From contig NZ_RQYN01000006.1 in NCBI RefSeq assembly GCF_003860135.1, forward strand, positions 1 to 64,000: a DNA stretch of 64,000 nucleotides. Direction: 5' to 3'. The notes under the pieces were generated by a model. It searched no databases. It worked only from the letters and a program-made list of their open reading frames with translations, and had not been told where the DNA came from. The translations under genes were made by a program, and so were the position numbers. Positions within the stretch are counted from its first letter, which is position 1. Each line of letters begins with the position of its first letter. Positions 28,436 to 39,000 of this stretch are shown one piece after another. The stretch comes from Tannerella forsythia. GTDB lineage: Bacteria > Bacteroidota > Bacteroidia > Bacteroidales > Tannerellaceae.

Positions 28436-28464
28436 AAACCGTAGACTTCTTTATTTATTTGGGT

Positions 28465-28521
28465 TTTGCCCCGGGACGGCACACGAACTTACAGGTTCGT
28501 ATCTGCTGCTTCCGGGGCAAA
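28465..28521 (+). terminator. Branched hairpin terminator between etfA and the thioesterase
   Basis: A 10-bp outer stem TTTGCCCCGG/CCGGGGCAAA encloses a 6-bp inner hairpin ACGAAC/GTTCGT. Only a short T run follows on either strand, so it may end both convergent transcripts. Confidence 0.6.
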
Positions 28522-28527
28522 TACTTT

Positions 28528-29004
28528 TCAAGAGTTCGGCGGCAAGGCGACCGAGACCATTTGTGCTTTAACGGTGACCACGTCGGCTGCTGTAAGCCAC
28601 AGTTCCATGCGGACCTTCCGGGCGGTGACTTCGAGGATGCGGGCGTGGAGTTCAAGCGTCATCCCCATGGGAGTAGGCTTCACGTAATCGACCTGAAGAG
28701 AGGCCGTCACATAACGGAGTGCGGGTTGACTGCCCATCGCTCGTCCGTGAAAGCGGTAACCGGCTGCCGCCGCCGTACCGTTGCCGTGACAATCGAGGAT
28801 GGCGGCAATGAGTCCTCCGTACACATATCCCGGATAACCGCCCGTATGGTACGGCTGAGGGGTGTAGAAAGCGATGGTCTCATCGTCCGCATCGTCGTTC
28901 CAATAACTTTTGATATGCAGTCCGTGGGGATTCTCCGCGCCGCAGCCGAAACAGTGCCCGAAGGCTTCGGGGTAATAATCTTGAAATGCTTTGGGGTTTG
29001 TCAT
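28528..29004 (-). CDS. PaaI-type hotdog-fold acyl-CoA thioesterase
   Basis: 158 residues, one hotdog domain. Seen: [14 protein letters not shown] near the N-terminus, then [24 protein letters not shown], where [16 protein letters not shown] loops carry the thioesterase active site. These enzymes cleave acyl-CoA thioesters. It faces the end of the butyrate operon, so hydrolysis of a butyrate-pathway intermediate is possible, but it is on the opposite strand and could equally serve lipid turnover. Substrate is unknown. Confidence 0.75.
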   Translation of the reverse strand: MTNPKAFQDYYPEAFGHCFGCGAENPHGLHIKSYWNDDADDETIAFYTPQPYHTGGYPGYVYGGLIAAILDCHGNGTAAAAGYRFHGRAMGSQPALRYVTASLQVDYVKPTPMGMTLELHARILEVTARKVRMELWLTAADVVTVKAQMVSVALPPNS

Positions 29005-29070
29005 GATAAGTCCTACAATAGAATACGTGTTGATACGTATGATTTACGGCCGAAAGATACAAAAATATTC

Positions 29071-29078
29071 TATCTTTG
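29071..29078 (+). promoter_or_regulatory. Bacteroidetes -7 box (TATCTTTG) for lptB
   Basis: A perfect TATCTTTG 23 bases before the ATG at 29102. It excludes the longer in-frame extension, which would start upstream of the promoter. Confidence 0.65.
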
Positions 29079-29101
29079 CAGCGGGTAAAAAAACAGAACC
29101 G

Positions 29102-29851
29102 ATGGATGAACAACAAATGATGCTCCGCACCGAAGATTTGGTGAAGAAATATCGCACGCGCACGGTCGTGAATCACGTATCGATCAACGTCAAGCAGGGG
29201 GAAATCGTCGGGTTGCTCGGCCCCAACGGGGCAGGTAAAACGACGACATTCTATATGAGCGTGGGGCTGGTGACACCGAATCAGGGAAAAATCTTTCTGA
29301 ATGATACGGAGATCACCGGTTATCCCGTCTACAAGCGAGCTCGTCTGGGTATCGGTTATCTGGCTCAGGAGGCTTCGATCTTTCGCAAGATGACGGTCGA
29401 AGACAATATCCGTTCCGTACTCGAGATGACCGACAAGCCGAAAGAGTATCAACGGGAGAAGATGGAAAGCCTGATCGAGGAGTTCGGTCTTCAGAAGGTA
29501 CGCAAAAATCTGGGCGACCGCCTGTCGGGAGGAGAGCGCCGTCGGGCGGAGATTGCCCGCTGCCTGGCCATCGACCCGAAATTTATCATGCTCGACGAGC
29601 CGTTTGCCGGTGTAGACCCTATCGCCGTACAGGACATTCAGACCATCGTCGCCCGACTCAGGCATAAGAACATCGGAATCCTCATCACCGACCACAACGT
29701 GCACGAAACGTTAAGCATCACCGACCGCGCCTACCTGCTGTTCGAAGGAAAGGTACTCTTTCAAGGCACGGCCGAAGAGTTGGCGGCCAACGAGATTGTG
29801 CGCGAGAAGTATCTGGGACGAGACTTTGAGTTACGCAAGAAAAACCTCTGA
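29102..29851 (+). CDS. lptB: LPS export ABC transporter ATP-binding protein LptB
   Basis: 249 residues. ABC ATPase with Walker [13 protein letters not shown], the family mark [11 protein letters not shown], the Q-loop [16 protein letters not shown], signature [14 protein letters not shown], Walker [14 protein letters not shown] and the H-loop TDHNVHETL. LptB2FG extracts lipopolysaccharide from the inner membrane and drives it through the Lpt bridge. It stands alone here. A start five codons later (MMLRTEDLV) is also possible. Confidence 0.93.
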   Translation: MDEQQMMLRTEDLVKKYRTRTVVNHVSINVKQGEIVGLLGPNGAGKTTTFYMSVGLVTPNQGKIFLNDTEITGYPVYKRARLGIGYLAQEASIFRKMTVEDNIRSVLEMTDKPKEYQREKMESLIEEFGLQKVRKNLGDRLSGGERRRAEIARCLAIDPKFIMLDEPFAGVDPIAVQDIQTIVARLRHKNIGILITDHNVHETLSITDRAYLLFEGKVLFQGTAEELAANEIVREKYLGRDFELRKKNL

Positions 29852-29890
29852 TATTCTTTCGTGCTTTATAACACATAAGTCATATTTCCG

Positions 29891-29898
29891 TATCTTTG
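29891..29898 (+). promoter_or_regulatory. Bacteroidetes -7 box (TATCTTTG) for purD
   Basis: A perfect TATCTTTG 132 bases before the purD ATG, implying a leader of about 125 bases. Confidence 0.65.
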
Positions 29899-29939
29899 CG
29901 GGAAATATCGGAGGTGTGTACGAAGCCGCCGCGAAAATC

Positions 29940-29992
29940 AGGCTGTTGAGACAGCCTTCCGATGGCTTTGCACAAGGGAAGAAAGCATCGGA
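29940..29992 (+). promoter_or_regulatory. Two adjacent hairpins in the purD leader
   Basis: Hairpin 1 is AGGCTGT-TGAG-ACAGCCT (29940-29957), seven perfect pairs with a tetraloop. Hairpin 2 has TCCGATG/CATCGGA arms (29958-29964 and 29986-29992), extended inward by CTTT/AAAG after a one-base bulge. They lie in the 125-base leader. No known purine riboswitch core was recognised. Confidence 0.45.
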
Positions 29993-30029
29993 GTTAAGAG
30001 AATGAATAAACGAATAAACACGAAGAACG

Positions 30030-31304
30030 ATGAATATATTACTTTTAGGTTCGGGAGGACGTGAGCACGCGCTGGCATGGAAAATGGCGCAAAGCCCGAA
30101 AGTCGGTCAGCTTTACATTGCCCCGGGTAATGCGGGGACGGCTACTGTGGGAACAAACGTAGACTTGCAGACGAATGATTTTGCAGGCATCAAAACGTTT
30201 GTATTGGCGAATCACGTCGACATGGTCGTCGTAGGGCCGGAAGATCCGCTGGTGGCAGGGATTTATGACTATTTCCGCGACGATGACGCGCTGACTCGCA
30301 TCCCGGTCATTGGCCCGAGTCGTGAGGGAGCGCAGCTGGAAGGCAGCAAAGACTTCGCCAAGGCCTTTATGATGCGACATGATATTCCTACCGCACGCTA
30401 CCGCAGCTTTACCGCCGACGATCTGGCAGCCGGCGAGGCTTTTCTCGAAACACTCTCGCCTCCTTACGTGCTGAAAGCCGACGGGCTGGCAGCCGGCAAG
30501 GGCGTGCTGATCATCGATTCGCTCGACGAGGCACGGAAAGAATTGCGCGAGATGTTGCAGGGCATGTTCGGTGAGGCGAGCCGTACGGTTGTCATCGAGG
30601 AGTTTCTCGACGGGATCGAATGCTCGGTGTTTGTATTGACCGATGGCCACAATTACAAAATCCTTCCCGTGGCGAAAGATTATAAACGAATCGGCGAAGG
30701 AAATACCGGCTTGAACACCGGCGGTATGGGAGCCGTATCGCCCGTTCCCTTCGCCGATGCCGCTTTTATGCAAAAGGTGGAGGAGCGCATCATCCGCCCT
30801 ACGGTCGACGGGCTGCGCGCCGAAGGCATCGACTACAAAGGGTTTATCTTTCTCGGACTGATTAACGTCAAAGGCGATCCGATGGTGATCGAATACAACT
30901 GTCGTATGGGCGATCCTGAAACGGAAGTGGTGATGCTGCGTATCAAAAGCGATCTGGTCGAGCTCCTCGAAGGAGTAGCGCAAGGCACGCTGGCCACATG
31001 CGAGCTGACGCAAGATGAACGTGCTGCCGTTACCGTAATGCTCGTCAGCGGGGGATATCCCGAAGCCTATGAGAAAGGCAAAGTCATCACCGGACTCGAT
31101 AGAATCGATACTCCCGACCGTATCTTGTTTCATGCCGGGACGGCCCGGAAAGACGGAACCGTCGTTACGTCGGGCGGACGCGTCCTTGCCGTCAGTTCTT
31201 ATGGGACAACGAAAGAAGAGGCGTTGGAGAAATCGTTTGCCGGAGCAGAGGCCATCGATTTCGAAAAAAAATACTATCGGCACGATATCGGGTTCGATCT
31301 GTAA
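30030..31304 (+). CDS. purD: Phosphoribosylamine--glycine ligase (GARS)
   Basis: 424 residues, ATP-grasp enzyme of step two of purine synthesis (phosphoribosylamine + glycine to GAR). Seen: [43 protein letters not shown], the family signature [10 protein letters not shown] and the metal-site [12 protein letters not shown]. It begins a possible operon with the two membrane-protein genes that follow (12-base gap, then overlap). Confidence 0.97.
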   Translation: MNILLLGSGGREHALAWKMAQSPKVGQLYIAPGNAGTATVGTNVDLQTNDFAGIKTFVLANHVDMVVVGPEDPLVAGIYDYFRDDDALTRIPVIGPSREGAQLEGSKDFAKAFMMRHDIPTARYRSFTADDLAAGEAFLETLSPPYVLKADGLAAGKGVLIIDSLDEARKELREMLQGMFGEASRTVVIEEFLDGIECSVFVLTDGHNYKILPVAKDYKRIGEGNTGLNTGGMGAVSPVPFADAAFMQKVEERIIRPTVDGLRAEGIDYKGFIFLGLINVKGDPMVIEYNCRMGDPETEVVMLRIKSDLVELLEGVAQGTLATCELTQDERAAVTVMLVSGGYPEAYEKGKVITGLDRIDTPDRILFHAGTARKDGTVVTSGGRVLAVSSYGTTKEEALEKSFAGAEAIDFEKKYYRHDIGFDL

Positions 31305-31316
31305 GTATCACCGGAT

Positions 31317-32333
31317 ATGGGACGAGAATCAGAAGCCTTGCGGCGTAAAAAACGGATCCATCTGTCGAGCCTGCCCAACCTTATTCTTACCGTACTGGTT
31401 TGTCTGGTATGTTGGACGGTAGGCTATCAATACTCGGCCGGATATCCGGTCGCTTGCGATGCGAGCGCCTCGCCCGTGTGGGAAGCCGTCTGTTCGATAC
31501 TGCCCGGAAAACGTTTCACCTACCTGATCGGATGCTCTTTGATTTGTTTGCTTGCCTTTATTATACAACGCATCAATTTTTCCTCTGTGATTGTTCGAGG
31601 AAAAACGCTGTTGCCATTCCTCTTTTTCCTGCTCTTTGTCAGTACGAATCCGGACATCTTTCCCCTTCGTCCCGCTTCACTGGCACTTTTCTTCCTGTTG
31701 GGAGCGCTCTTCGAGCTTTTTCGCTCATACCAAACTCCCGAACGGACAGGACGTATCTTCAACATGTCCGTTTATTTAAGTCTGGGCAGCCTCATCTGGC
31801 CGCATCTGCTCTGGATGGTACCGCTTTTCTGGTTTGGGATGTACCGTCTCCATTCCTTGACGTTTCAAAACCTGCTCACCTCCCTCCTGGGCATCCTTAC
31901 CACGTTCGGCTTTGTGCTTGTCTGGTGTCTTTGGAAACATGATTATACCTTCTTCACCATACTAAAAGAACAATTGACGGCGGTCAACCCCGTCTTTCTC
32001 CGTGACCCGCTACGGATCGAATGGCTCAGTTCGATATGTGTCGTCTGCCTCACCATCATCACGTATATCTATATCTTACTGCATGAGTTCGAGCATACCA
32101 TACGTACGCGGCAACACCTTTCTTTTCTGATTGTCTTCGCGTTCTATTCGCTGGTACCGCTCGGCCTTTACGAAGGCTACTCGGCCGATTTCCTCTGCCT
32201 CTTCTACGTCCCCTCATCCATGTTGATTGCCTATTTCTTCTCCGACCGGCGTAATCTGCTGACGTATTTGTTCTATATCCTGATCGTCATCTTTCTCGTG
32301 CTCCTGCTGCTCGTTCGTTTATGGACTTTCTGA
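31317..32333 (+). CDS. Polytopic membrane protein of unknown function
   Basis: 338 residues with about nine hydrophobic segments, the first near residues 20-38 (LILTVLVCLVCWTVGY) and the last at the C-terminus (FYILIVIFLVLLLLVRLW). A basic N-terminal stretch (LRRKKRIH) suggests a cytoplasmic N-terminus. No catalytic motif was recognised and the family is not known to me. It starts 12 bases after purD and its 3' end overlaps the DedA-like gene by 13 bases, so the three are probably cotranscribed. Confidence 0.7.
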   Translation: MGRESEALRRKKRIHLSSLPNLILTVLVCLVCWTVGYQYSAGYPVACDASASPVWEAVCSILPGKRFTYLIGCSLICLLAFIIQRINFSSVIVRGKTLLPFLFFLLFVSTNPDIFPLRPASLALFFLLGALFELFRSYQTPERTGRIFNMSVYLSLGSLIWPHLLWMVPLFWFGMYRLHSLTFQNLLTSLLGILTTFGFVLVWCLWKHDYTFFTILKEQLTAVNPVFLRDPLRIEWLSSICVVCLTIITYIYILLHEFEHTIRTRQHLSFLIVFAFYSLVPLGLYEGYSADFLCLFYVPSSMLIAYFFSDRRNLLTYLFYILIVIFLVLLLLVRLWTF

Positions 32334-32770
32334 TCGATTACGGATACATCGGCGTCTTCATTGCCTCTTTCCTCGCGGCAACTATCCTCCCCTTCAGCTC
32401 CGAGGTCGTGCTCACGGGAGTGCTGCTGGGCGGCGCATCGTATCTGCCCTGTATGATCGCGGCGACGATGGGTAATTTTCTCGGCGGAATGACCTGCTAT
32501 TGGATCGGGAAAGTCGGGAAGGTGGAATGGATCAAGAAATACCTTCGGCTCAATATCGACAAGTTGCTGAAAGTACAGCAGTGGATCAGTGGGAAAGGCT
32601 CGTGGACGGCTTTTTTCGTATTCGTACCCGGTATTGGCGATTTTATTGCCGTGGCGCTGGGCTTTCTTCGCGCCAACGTCTGGTGGGTTGCTTTCTGGAT
32701 GCTGCTTGGCAAAGCCATCCGCTATTGGGTATGGATGGAGCTCGTATATAAAGTCCAGGGAGCTGTCTGA
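32321..32770 (+). CDS. Small DedA/VTT-domain membrane protein (YqaA-like)
   Basis: 149 residues. It has the DedA/SNARE-associated pattern: an N-terminal DYGYIGVFIASFLAATILPF with the glycine- and proline-rich re-entrant region, GNFLGGMTCYWIGKVG, and FVPGIGDFIAVALGFLR, then a terminal hydrophobic helix. DedA proteins act as lipid scramblases or in membrane homeostasis. This short YqaA-type form is typical of the phylum. It overlaps the upstream gene by 13 bases. Confidence 0.82.
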   Translation: MDFLIDYGYIGVFIASFLAATILPFSSEVVLTGVLLGGASYLPCMIAATMGNFLGGMTCYWIGKVGKVEWIKKYLRLNIDKLLKVQQWISGKGSWTAFFVFVPGIGDFIAVALGFLRANVWWVAFWMLLGKAIRYWVWMELVYKVQGAV

Positions 32771-32810
32771 ATTTCCGCTTTCTTTGGACTGAAAAAACAC
32801 GTTTCTCGAA

Positions 32811-33290
32811 AAAATACCACACGGAGACAATCGAACACATCCTCACAGGCAAAAAATCAACAATGAAATGAACCTCACCACTCCGGAGGTCGACAAAATG
32901 CAATACGGAAACAATCGGGAAGTCATCGGAACAGCCTCCTTGCGACAAGTTGTCAGCGACCTGCTTGTGGGAGTTGGTAAAATGTCGCACGGAGAGGGCT
33001 GCAAAATGGCGCAAACTGTCTCCGTGCGACAAGTTGTCAGAAAATTCTTTACAGAGTCGGCAAAATTTAAAACGAAGGCAGAGAAAAAGTTGTGTTGATT
33101 GCTTCCATGCGACAATTTATCGCAATCTTACTCGTCGAAGCTCATAAAATGTGATACGGAGACAACGGAAAAGTCTTGTTGACTGGTTTTGTATGACAAG
33201 TTATCAGGCGTTTCTTTATTCAAGTCGAGAAAATATCGCACGGAATAAAGTCCGTAACTTACGATACGGATAAAACGTAGAACCCCTATC
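32811..33290. repeat. 84-bp periodic array, about six degenerate copies
   Basis: Element A (AAAATGTCGCACGGAGA and variants) recurs at 32811, 32895, 32979, 33062, 33146 and 33230. Element B (GCGACAAGTTGTCAG and variants), whose core GACAA-G-TTGTC is a dyad, recurs at 32944, 33028, 33111 and 33195. All spacings are 83-84 bp. The array begins 40 bases after the DedA-like stop and has no gene in it. From 33291 to 33405 nothing further is seen. Confidence 0.8.
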
Positions 33291-33405
33291 GTCAATGAAT
33301 GAGTTTGATGGCAAAAGATCATTTCAAAGAGCCTTTTCAAACAAGAAGATGAATTGAAAAATACATATTATCCGATAATTCACGCATTTTATTCAAAAAC
33401 AGCAT

Positions 33406-33413
33406 TATTTTTG
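33406..33413 (+). promoter_or_regulatory. Probable -7 box (TATTTTTG) for the small protein-hydrolase unit
   Basis: TATTTTTG lies 28 bases before the ATG at 33442, a normal distance, and more than 200 bases before the hydrolase, which supports the small gene as the first cistron. Confidence 0.5.
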
Positions 33414-33441
33414 CAAAGCGAATCGAAAAGAAGAACAAATC

Positions 33442-33630
33442 ATGTTGCCTGTTTTCTGTCCGGGCTGCTGGGCGCCTCTCAACGTAAAAGCCTTGCCGAA
33501 CGATGTTGCATTATGGAATATCGTGAAAGTCGTCGGTGCAAGCCGGGACGGAGAATGGATTGCCGGCTTTATGGTCGGGCTGATTGATTCGGAAATTGTA
33601 TCTAAAACGTTAATACACTTTTTACGATGA
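33442..33630 (+). CDS. 62-residue hypothetical protein with a CPGC motif
   Basis: 62 residues, beginning MLPVFCPGCWAPLNVKAL and rich in hydrophobic residues later (WIAGFMVGLIDSE). The CPGC pair could bind metal or form a disulfide. It is kept because a promoter lies 28 bases upstream and its stop overlaps the start of the hydrolase as ATGA, the usual sign of coupled translation. No family was recognised. It could alternatively be a leader peptide. Confidence 0.5.
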   Translation: MLPVFCPGCWAPLNVKALPNDVALWNIVKVVGASRDGEWIAGFMVGLIDSEIVSKTLIHFLR

Positions 33631-35015
33631 AAAAGATGATATTATGCCTGGTAGCGATGCTCATGACGGGCACGCTCCCGGCACAAGAGATTACCGGATC
33701 ATGGAGCGGAAGGATCTCCGTGAGTGGTATCAAACTGCGCCTCGTGTTTCACATTCAGCAAAGCGAGCAGGGACTTTCTGCCACGCTCGACAGTCCCGAT
33801 CAGGGAGCGAAAGGCATTCCGTGCGATACGGTTACATTCAATCCTTTTGCACTTCGTATCGTTATGCGAAGCCTGGGAGCTTCTTATGATGCGGTATTGG
33901 CAAACGATACGCTGAAAGGCACCTTCTCACAGATGGGGATGAAGATGCCGCTTGATATGGTTCGTAACGATACGTCGGGAGTTGTGTCCAAGCGTCCGCA
34001 AGAGCCTCGTCCGCCATTTCCGTATCATACCGAAGAGGTCACGTTCGTTAACCCGACCGACAACATCACGCTGGCCGGCACGTTAACGCTTCCTGCGAAG
34101 GAAGGGAAGTATCCCGTTGTCGTCCTGATCTCGGGCAGCGGCCCCCAGAACCGTGACGAAGAGTTGATGGGACATAAACCCTTTCTGGTGATAGCCGATT
34201 ACCTGACCCGAAACGGTATCGGAGTGCTGCGGTATGACGACCGCGGCACGGCACAGTCCGGCGGCCGTTTCTCTACGGCTACCTCGCCCGATTTTTCCAA
34301 CGATGCCGAAGCGGCCGTCGAATACTTGAGAACCCGCCATGAGGTAGATTCTCTCCGGATAGGGTTGATCGGCCACAGCGAAGGAGGCGTCATCGCTCCG
34401 ATGGTCGCGGCGAGGAACAAACGCGTGTCGTTTATCGTGATGCTTGCCGGGGTAGGTGTTCCCGGCCATGAATTAGTGAAAACACAGGTCGAGGATATGG
34501 CTAAAGCGTCGGGTGTACCGGACAGCGCACGTAAGATAGGCAATGACCTTATGGCAAGGCTATGTGACTTGATTCTTACATGCAGCGATCAGGAGCATCT
34601 GTCAGACAGTCTGACAGCCTGTCTGAAGCAATCCGTGCAAACCGTTCTGCCGGGCTCTTCCCCGGAAAGGCAGGATTTGTATATCCAATCCCAAGTAAAA
34701 CAGATGCTCTCTCCGTGGATGCAATACTTTCTGCGCTATGATCCTGCCCCGACGCTCCGAAAAGTAACCTGTCCCGTGCTGGCACTCAATGGCACGAAAG
34801 ATACGCAAGTTGCCGCGCAATCCAATTTATCGGCTATCCGGAAAGCGTTGGAAGAGGGAGGAAATACCGATGTCACCGTCCGCGAACTCCCGGGGTTGAA
34901 TCATCTTTTCCAAGAGTGTACGACCGGAGCCCTCAACGAATATGCTACAATCGAACAAACGTTTTCCCCTTCGGCACTCGAAATCATCGTCGCATGGATC
35001 AAGGAACGGAGGTGA
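33627..35015 (+). CDS. Secreted alpha/beta hydrolase (serine peptidase/esterase-like)
   Basis: 462 residues with a signal peptide (MKKMILCLVAMLMTGTLPAQ). Residues ~21-125 form a small beta-rich domain. The catalytic alpha/beta hydrolase starts around 135, with oxyanion-type SGSGPQNRDE, nucleophile Ser251 in GHSEGG, Asp in LNGTKDTQV and His in LPGLNHLFQE. The combination is common in Bacteroidetes periplasmic hydrolases related to the serine aminopeptidase S33/S9 group. Substrate is unknown. Start overlaps the small upstream gene by four bases. Confidence 0.8.
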   Translation: MKKMILCLVAMLMTGTLPAQEITGSWSGRISVSGIKLRLVFHIQQSEQGLSATLDSPDQGAKGIPCDTVTFNPFALRIVMRSLGASYDAVLANDTLKGTFSQMGMKMPLDMVRNDTSGVVSKRPQEPRPPFPYHTEEVTFVNPTDNITLAGTLTLPAKEGKYPVVVLISGSGPQNRDEELMGHKPFLVIADYLTRNGIGVLRYDDRGTAQSGGRFSTATSPDFSNDAEAAVEYLRTRHEVDSLRIGLIGHSEGGVIAPMVAARNKRVSFIVMLAGVGVPGHELVKTQVEDMAKASGVPDSARKIGNDLMARLCDLILTCSDQEHLSDSLTACLKQSVQTVLPGSSPERQDLYIQSQVKQMLSPWMQYFLRYDPAPTLRKVTCPVLALNGTKDTQVAAQSNLSAIRKALEEGGNTDVTVRELPGLNHLFQECTTGALNEYATIEQTFSPSALEIIVAWIKERR

Positions 35016-35084
35016 AATAAGTCGGCAACAAAGGCTTCTTCCACCATAACGATTCATCTCACACAATACTTTCATCATGCTCTC

Positions 35085-35978
35085 TTACCGCAACAGGAAA
35101 TCGGTGACGGAGCTCATAACTTCGGCTGTCTGTTCATCGTTTTTAAACAATCCGAAATGACATCCGAGGTTTGTCAGACTCGACATTTCAAGGAATGGAA
35201 TCATTTTACGGGCCTGTTTGATGATCTCTTCGCCCGGAAATAAACTGTCGGATTGATCGGCTATCAGGCCAACGGGTGCGCGAAACTTATGCAAATCTTT
35301 CTTCCGAAGCTCTTTCCAATCTCCTTTAGCAATCTTCGCGTGCAGTAAGAACATTTTAGCCATCTCCATCAGGTCATCATGTTCGAACGAAAGCATCGGT
35401 GTCATGCTTTTTCTCAACCATTCTTCCGTTAGTTGCTTCTCCTCTTTATCCGCCATACGCATCAACTTCTCAATTTTTGAGGATGTACCTTTTGCAATGC
35501 CGGCAGGCTGAACAAGGAGAAGCCGACGAACGCATAGCAAGGCCTCCTGACAAAGTTGCAACGCAATATTGGCTCCAAAGGAGTAACCTAATACGGTACA
35601 TTCCCGAAGCCCCAACCTGTCGATGACTTGAAAAGCCCACTGTCCGTATTCGCCTTTCGATGCATGAAGCTGCTGCTCCGCACTAAATCCTATCCCTCCG
35701 GGCACATCCGGCACGACAAGCCGTATCTTGTCTAAGTCGACACCTTCAATAAAAGGACGCATCGACAATGGGTTCGTGATCCACGTTCCTCCGAAACACA
35801 AGACGGGCATACCGGACGGAGAGCCGTAGTACATTACGTGCGTATCGCCGAAATTTGTTTCCACCATCTGTTCCCAAAAGGGAACTTCCAATGCCAGCAA
35901 ATGTTTACGATATAAATTGTGAAGTAATCGTCTGCCTTCAGCAGATTTATACGTTTCCGTGTTATTTTCTTTCCTCAT
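35085..35978 (-). CDS. Cytoplasmic alpha/beta hydrolase
   Basis: 297 residues without a signal peptide. Nucleophile Ser133 in GYSFGANIAL, Asp in GLIADQSDS and His in LGCHFGLF form the expected triad; a FGGTWITNP loop near residue 62 is the likely oxyanion site. An ~60-residue helical cap lies between core strands. Substrate unknown. It converges with the secreted hydrolase gene and is followed on its 5' side by the terminator of the beta-helix gene. Confidence 0.75.
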   Translation of the reverse strand: MRKENNTETYKSAEGRRLLHNLYRKHLLALEVPFWEQMVETNFGDTHVMYYGSPSGMPVLCFGGTWITNPLSMRPFIEGVDLDKIRLVVPDVPGGIGFSAEQQLHASKGEYGQWAFQVIDRLGLRECTVLGYSFGANIALQLCQEALLCVRRLLLVQPAGIAKGTSSKIEKLMRMADKEEKQLTEEWLRKSMTPMLSFEHDDLMEMAKMFLLHAKIAKGDWKELRKKDLHKFRAPVGLIADQSDSLFPGEEIIKQARKMIPFLEMSSLTNLGCHFGLFKNDEQTAEVMSSVTDFLLR

Positions 35979-35993
35979 TTAGTCTAAAACAAA

Positions 35994-36039
35994 CTGTGTC
36001 ACGGAAAAGACATTGATCTCCCGTCTTTCCGTGACACAG
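35994..36039 (-). terminator. Terminator of the beta-helix surface protein gene
   Basis: A ~17-bp stem (CTGTGTCACGGAAA with TTTCCGTGACACAG at its base), then TTTGTTTTAG on the minus strand, 19 bases beyond the stop codon. Confidence 0.85.
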
Positions 36040-36057
36040 CATCTTTATTTCTGAATC

Positions 36058-39000
36058 TTATTTAACAACAACTTTCTGTACCATTTGATCGATCTTAACG
36101 ATATATAGTCCTCTCGGAAGCGGAAGCATCATCTCGCCCGCCGAAAGTTGCTGACGGTAAGAGAGTGTACCCATTACGGTATAGATCTGTACCATGACCG
36201 GCCGATCCGTCCGAATATGTACACCGTCTTTGCTGGCCCATACAGCCGCATATTCTTGGATCAACTGGTTCGCCGTAGGCTTGACACCGGAGAATTGGAC
36301 GTTCAGAGGTTCCGTTACATAGCGGAACACGACGGTCATGCTACCGTCAGGGTTCTTTGTCTTCTTCATCCCGCCTTCTTTATCCTGCCATTTGGAACCT
36401 GTTGTGATCTCCAGTTCTTCGAGCGTATATCCTTCGTCAGGAGTAATCTTTATCGTAAAATCTTGTTTTGAGATTACCGAATACATTCCTTTCGGAGGAT
36501 TCGTCTTCGCATGCTTACATTCACTCACGATGACGCTATGAGGCAATTGGATAGGAGGCATATTGCTCGGAATAAATTCGTAGGCTCCTATATCTACACG
36601 ACTGTCATCGATTCGTTCAACTCCTGCCAGATCTTTCACTAGACGGGCACTAATCACAGGAGGATTCCATCCGGCATTACAAGCAGAGCTTCGTGAATCC
36701 GCAAGCCGATAATTTCCAGCAACCATGATTCCCTCCTTATTAAATCCCGGTTTAACAAAATATGGTCTCTGGTAGACATTGCTTCCTGCATTGGTACCTA
36801 TCAGGTTCCATGCGTTGGGAATATCCGCTCCTTCGATTAGACAGAAGCGGTATTCGGTACCAACACCCATATTCACAATATTAGGCAACATCTGCTCTGC
36901 CGTCGTACGATTGTCATAAATAATTGTGTTTAAAGATCTCACTCCGGATGTTTGAGCGTTATATATACCGGCTCCGGATTCTGTAGCATGATTCCCGGAG
37001 ATGGTTACATTCAGTAATTCCGTTTTTCCGCCTTCGTTATAGAGCCCGCCCCCCCGACGAGCTCTGTTACCACTGATCTCGGTATTCATAAATAACGGGC
37101 TTCCTGTTGCACATGTTCCGCGCGACAAGGTATATACGCCGCCACCTTCGTGTGTCGCCGCATTGCCACGGATGATACAATTGACAATCGTCGGCGATCC
37201 GTTGTCGTTAAAGATACCCGCACCTTGCTTAGCCATACCTCCGGTGATGATGAAACCGTCCCAGCGCGCACCACGACTGACTCCGCAGCCTCCTTCGGGA
37301 TAAGAGCGGTTTCCATTGATCCGGATAACAGCAGAGTCTTTTCCTTGTAAGGTCGTCGGATGATCCACAAAGTTACGCTCCTCAATCGCCGACTCTGTAC
37401 CACCGAAGCCTCCGTAGACTTCCACACTGTCATAAGCCATCACATACGATCCGCCGGTGGGCGTGTAGACACCTTCGGCCACCCATATCCGGTCACCCTT
37501 GCCGGCGGCTGCCAGAGCCGTATCGAGGTTCAGGAAGGCATCTTTCCACGAAAGGCCGGTCTGTAGTCCGGAGGTTGATCGTTTATTCACGAAGAAGTCG
37601 ATTGTTTTTCCTTGTACGGCGATCGTTCTTTTCGCAATCATTTCGCACCGCATCGTGTCGCCCGCAGCATAGCTGACGCCTTTTTCGGAGACTTTCAGTT
37701 CAATCTGTTTTTGGCCGATGGTTGTCCATGTTACACTCGGAGTGACATCCGTTGATGAGGCCGGTGTTCCTTCTGCGAATGTCCATGTATATCCGGAGAT
37801 GGACGATGAAGCATCTTTGACGGCAAAAGTCTGCGGCACATTGATCTTAGCGGGTTTGCCCAAAGGAGTACGGAGAATCGTAATCATATCCGGGTCGTAA
37901 CATCCCAAGATAAGTTTTTGTGCTGTAGGAGTTGTAGGAAGTCCTGAGACAACAGCTTTTATCGGATGTGTGAATTTGTCGGCATAAGAAGACGCGTCGG
38001 CCAGCGTATAGGTCGTTCCGTCTATGGTTGCGGTGCCCGGTACGACGACGATTCGTCCGTAAGGAGCGTCATGCTGCGGGTCCGTACTGACTTTAAATTT
38101 CCGTTCGGGTTCACTGATGAGTGTAATAAACTTATTGCGCAATGGATCGCCGTTAGGAGCAGGATTTAAGGAATCTTTCTCCAAAAACATCTCATCCTTT
38201 ATATGCGCCGTACCGCTGAGATTAAACACCGAGGCCGGTCCGCCGTTCTTGTCGGCCGCCATGAATATGCCGTTACCCACAGCTGCTTTGTTGTTATGTA
38301 TCGCTGCGCGTCCGAGGATGTTTACGATCGGAGCATTTGTTGCATGTGATCCGATATAGATTCCTCCCCCCTTGTTTAAGGCTTGATTTTCGCTGATTTC
38401 TCCACCGGTCATATAAAGCACAGCCTGATTATTTAAACCAATACCGGCAGCTGTCGGAGCCTTATTGTAAGCAATTCGTCCGCCATATATACGGATGGTG
38501 TCGGTCAGACCGGAAGCATGTATTCCGCCACTGCCTCTTTCTGCTGTATTATAACTGACTTCTCCGCCTTTGAGGTGTAGGGTTGCGTGCGATGCCATGG
38601 CAATACCTCCCTGTGTCGTTTTCGCTGCGTTATGATTAATACGTCCGCCATTCATGTACAGATATCCTTGAGCCGTCGATGTTCCTGAGAGGGCGACACC
38701 TCCACCAAACGTTCCGGACTCATTATGGTGGATAGAGGCATTATTGTTCATATAAATCCATCCTCCCCGATTGGCAACTCCTCCAGCCGCTTTTCTTGAT
38801 TTATTGTTGTATATGGCAGCATTGTTGTTCATAAGAAGTTTAGAGCTTGCACCTCCACTTGCGCTATTACTGAATAAACTGATTCCGCCTCCGAGCACGA
38901 ACGCTTCGTTATCATGTATGGCCGAGTTCCCGTTCATTTCAATCGTTGCGTTGGTATAGCCCAAAAAACCGCCACCATTGTTTGCGGCACAGTGATGAAT

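Noticed and set aside
29796-30005. 69-codon frame across the purD leader
   Set aside because: It starts inside lptB and crosses the purD promoter and both hairpins.
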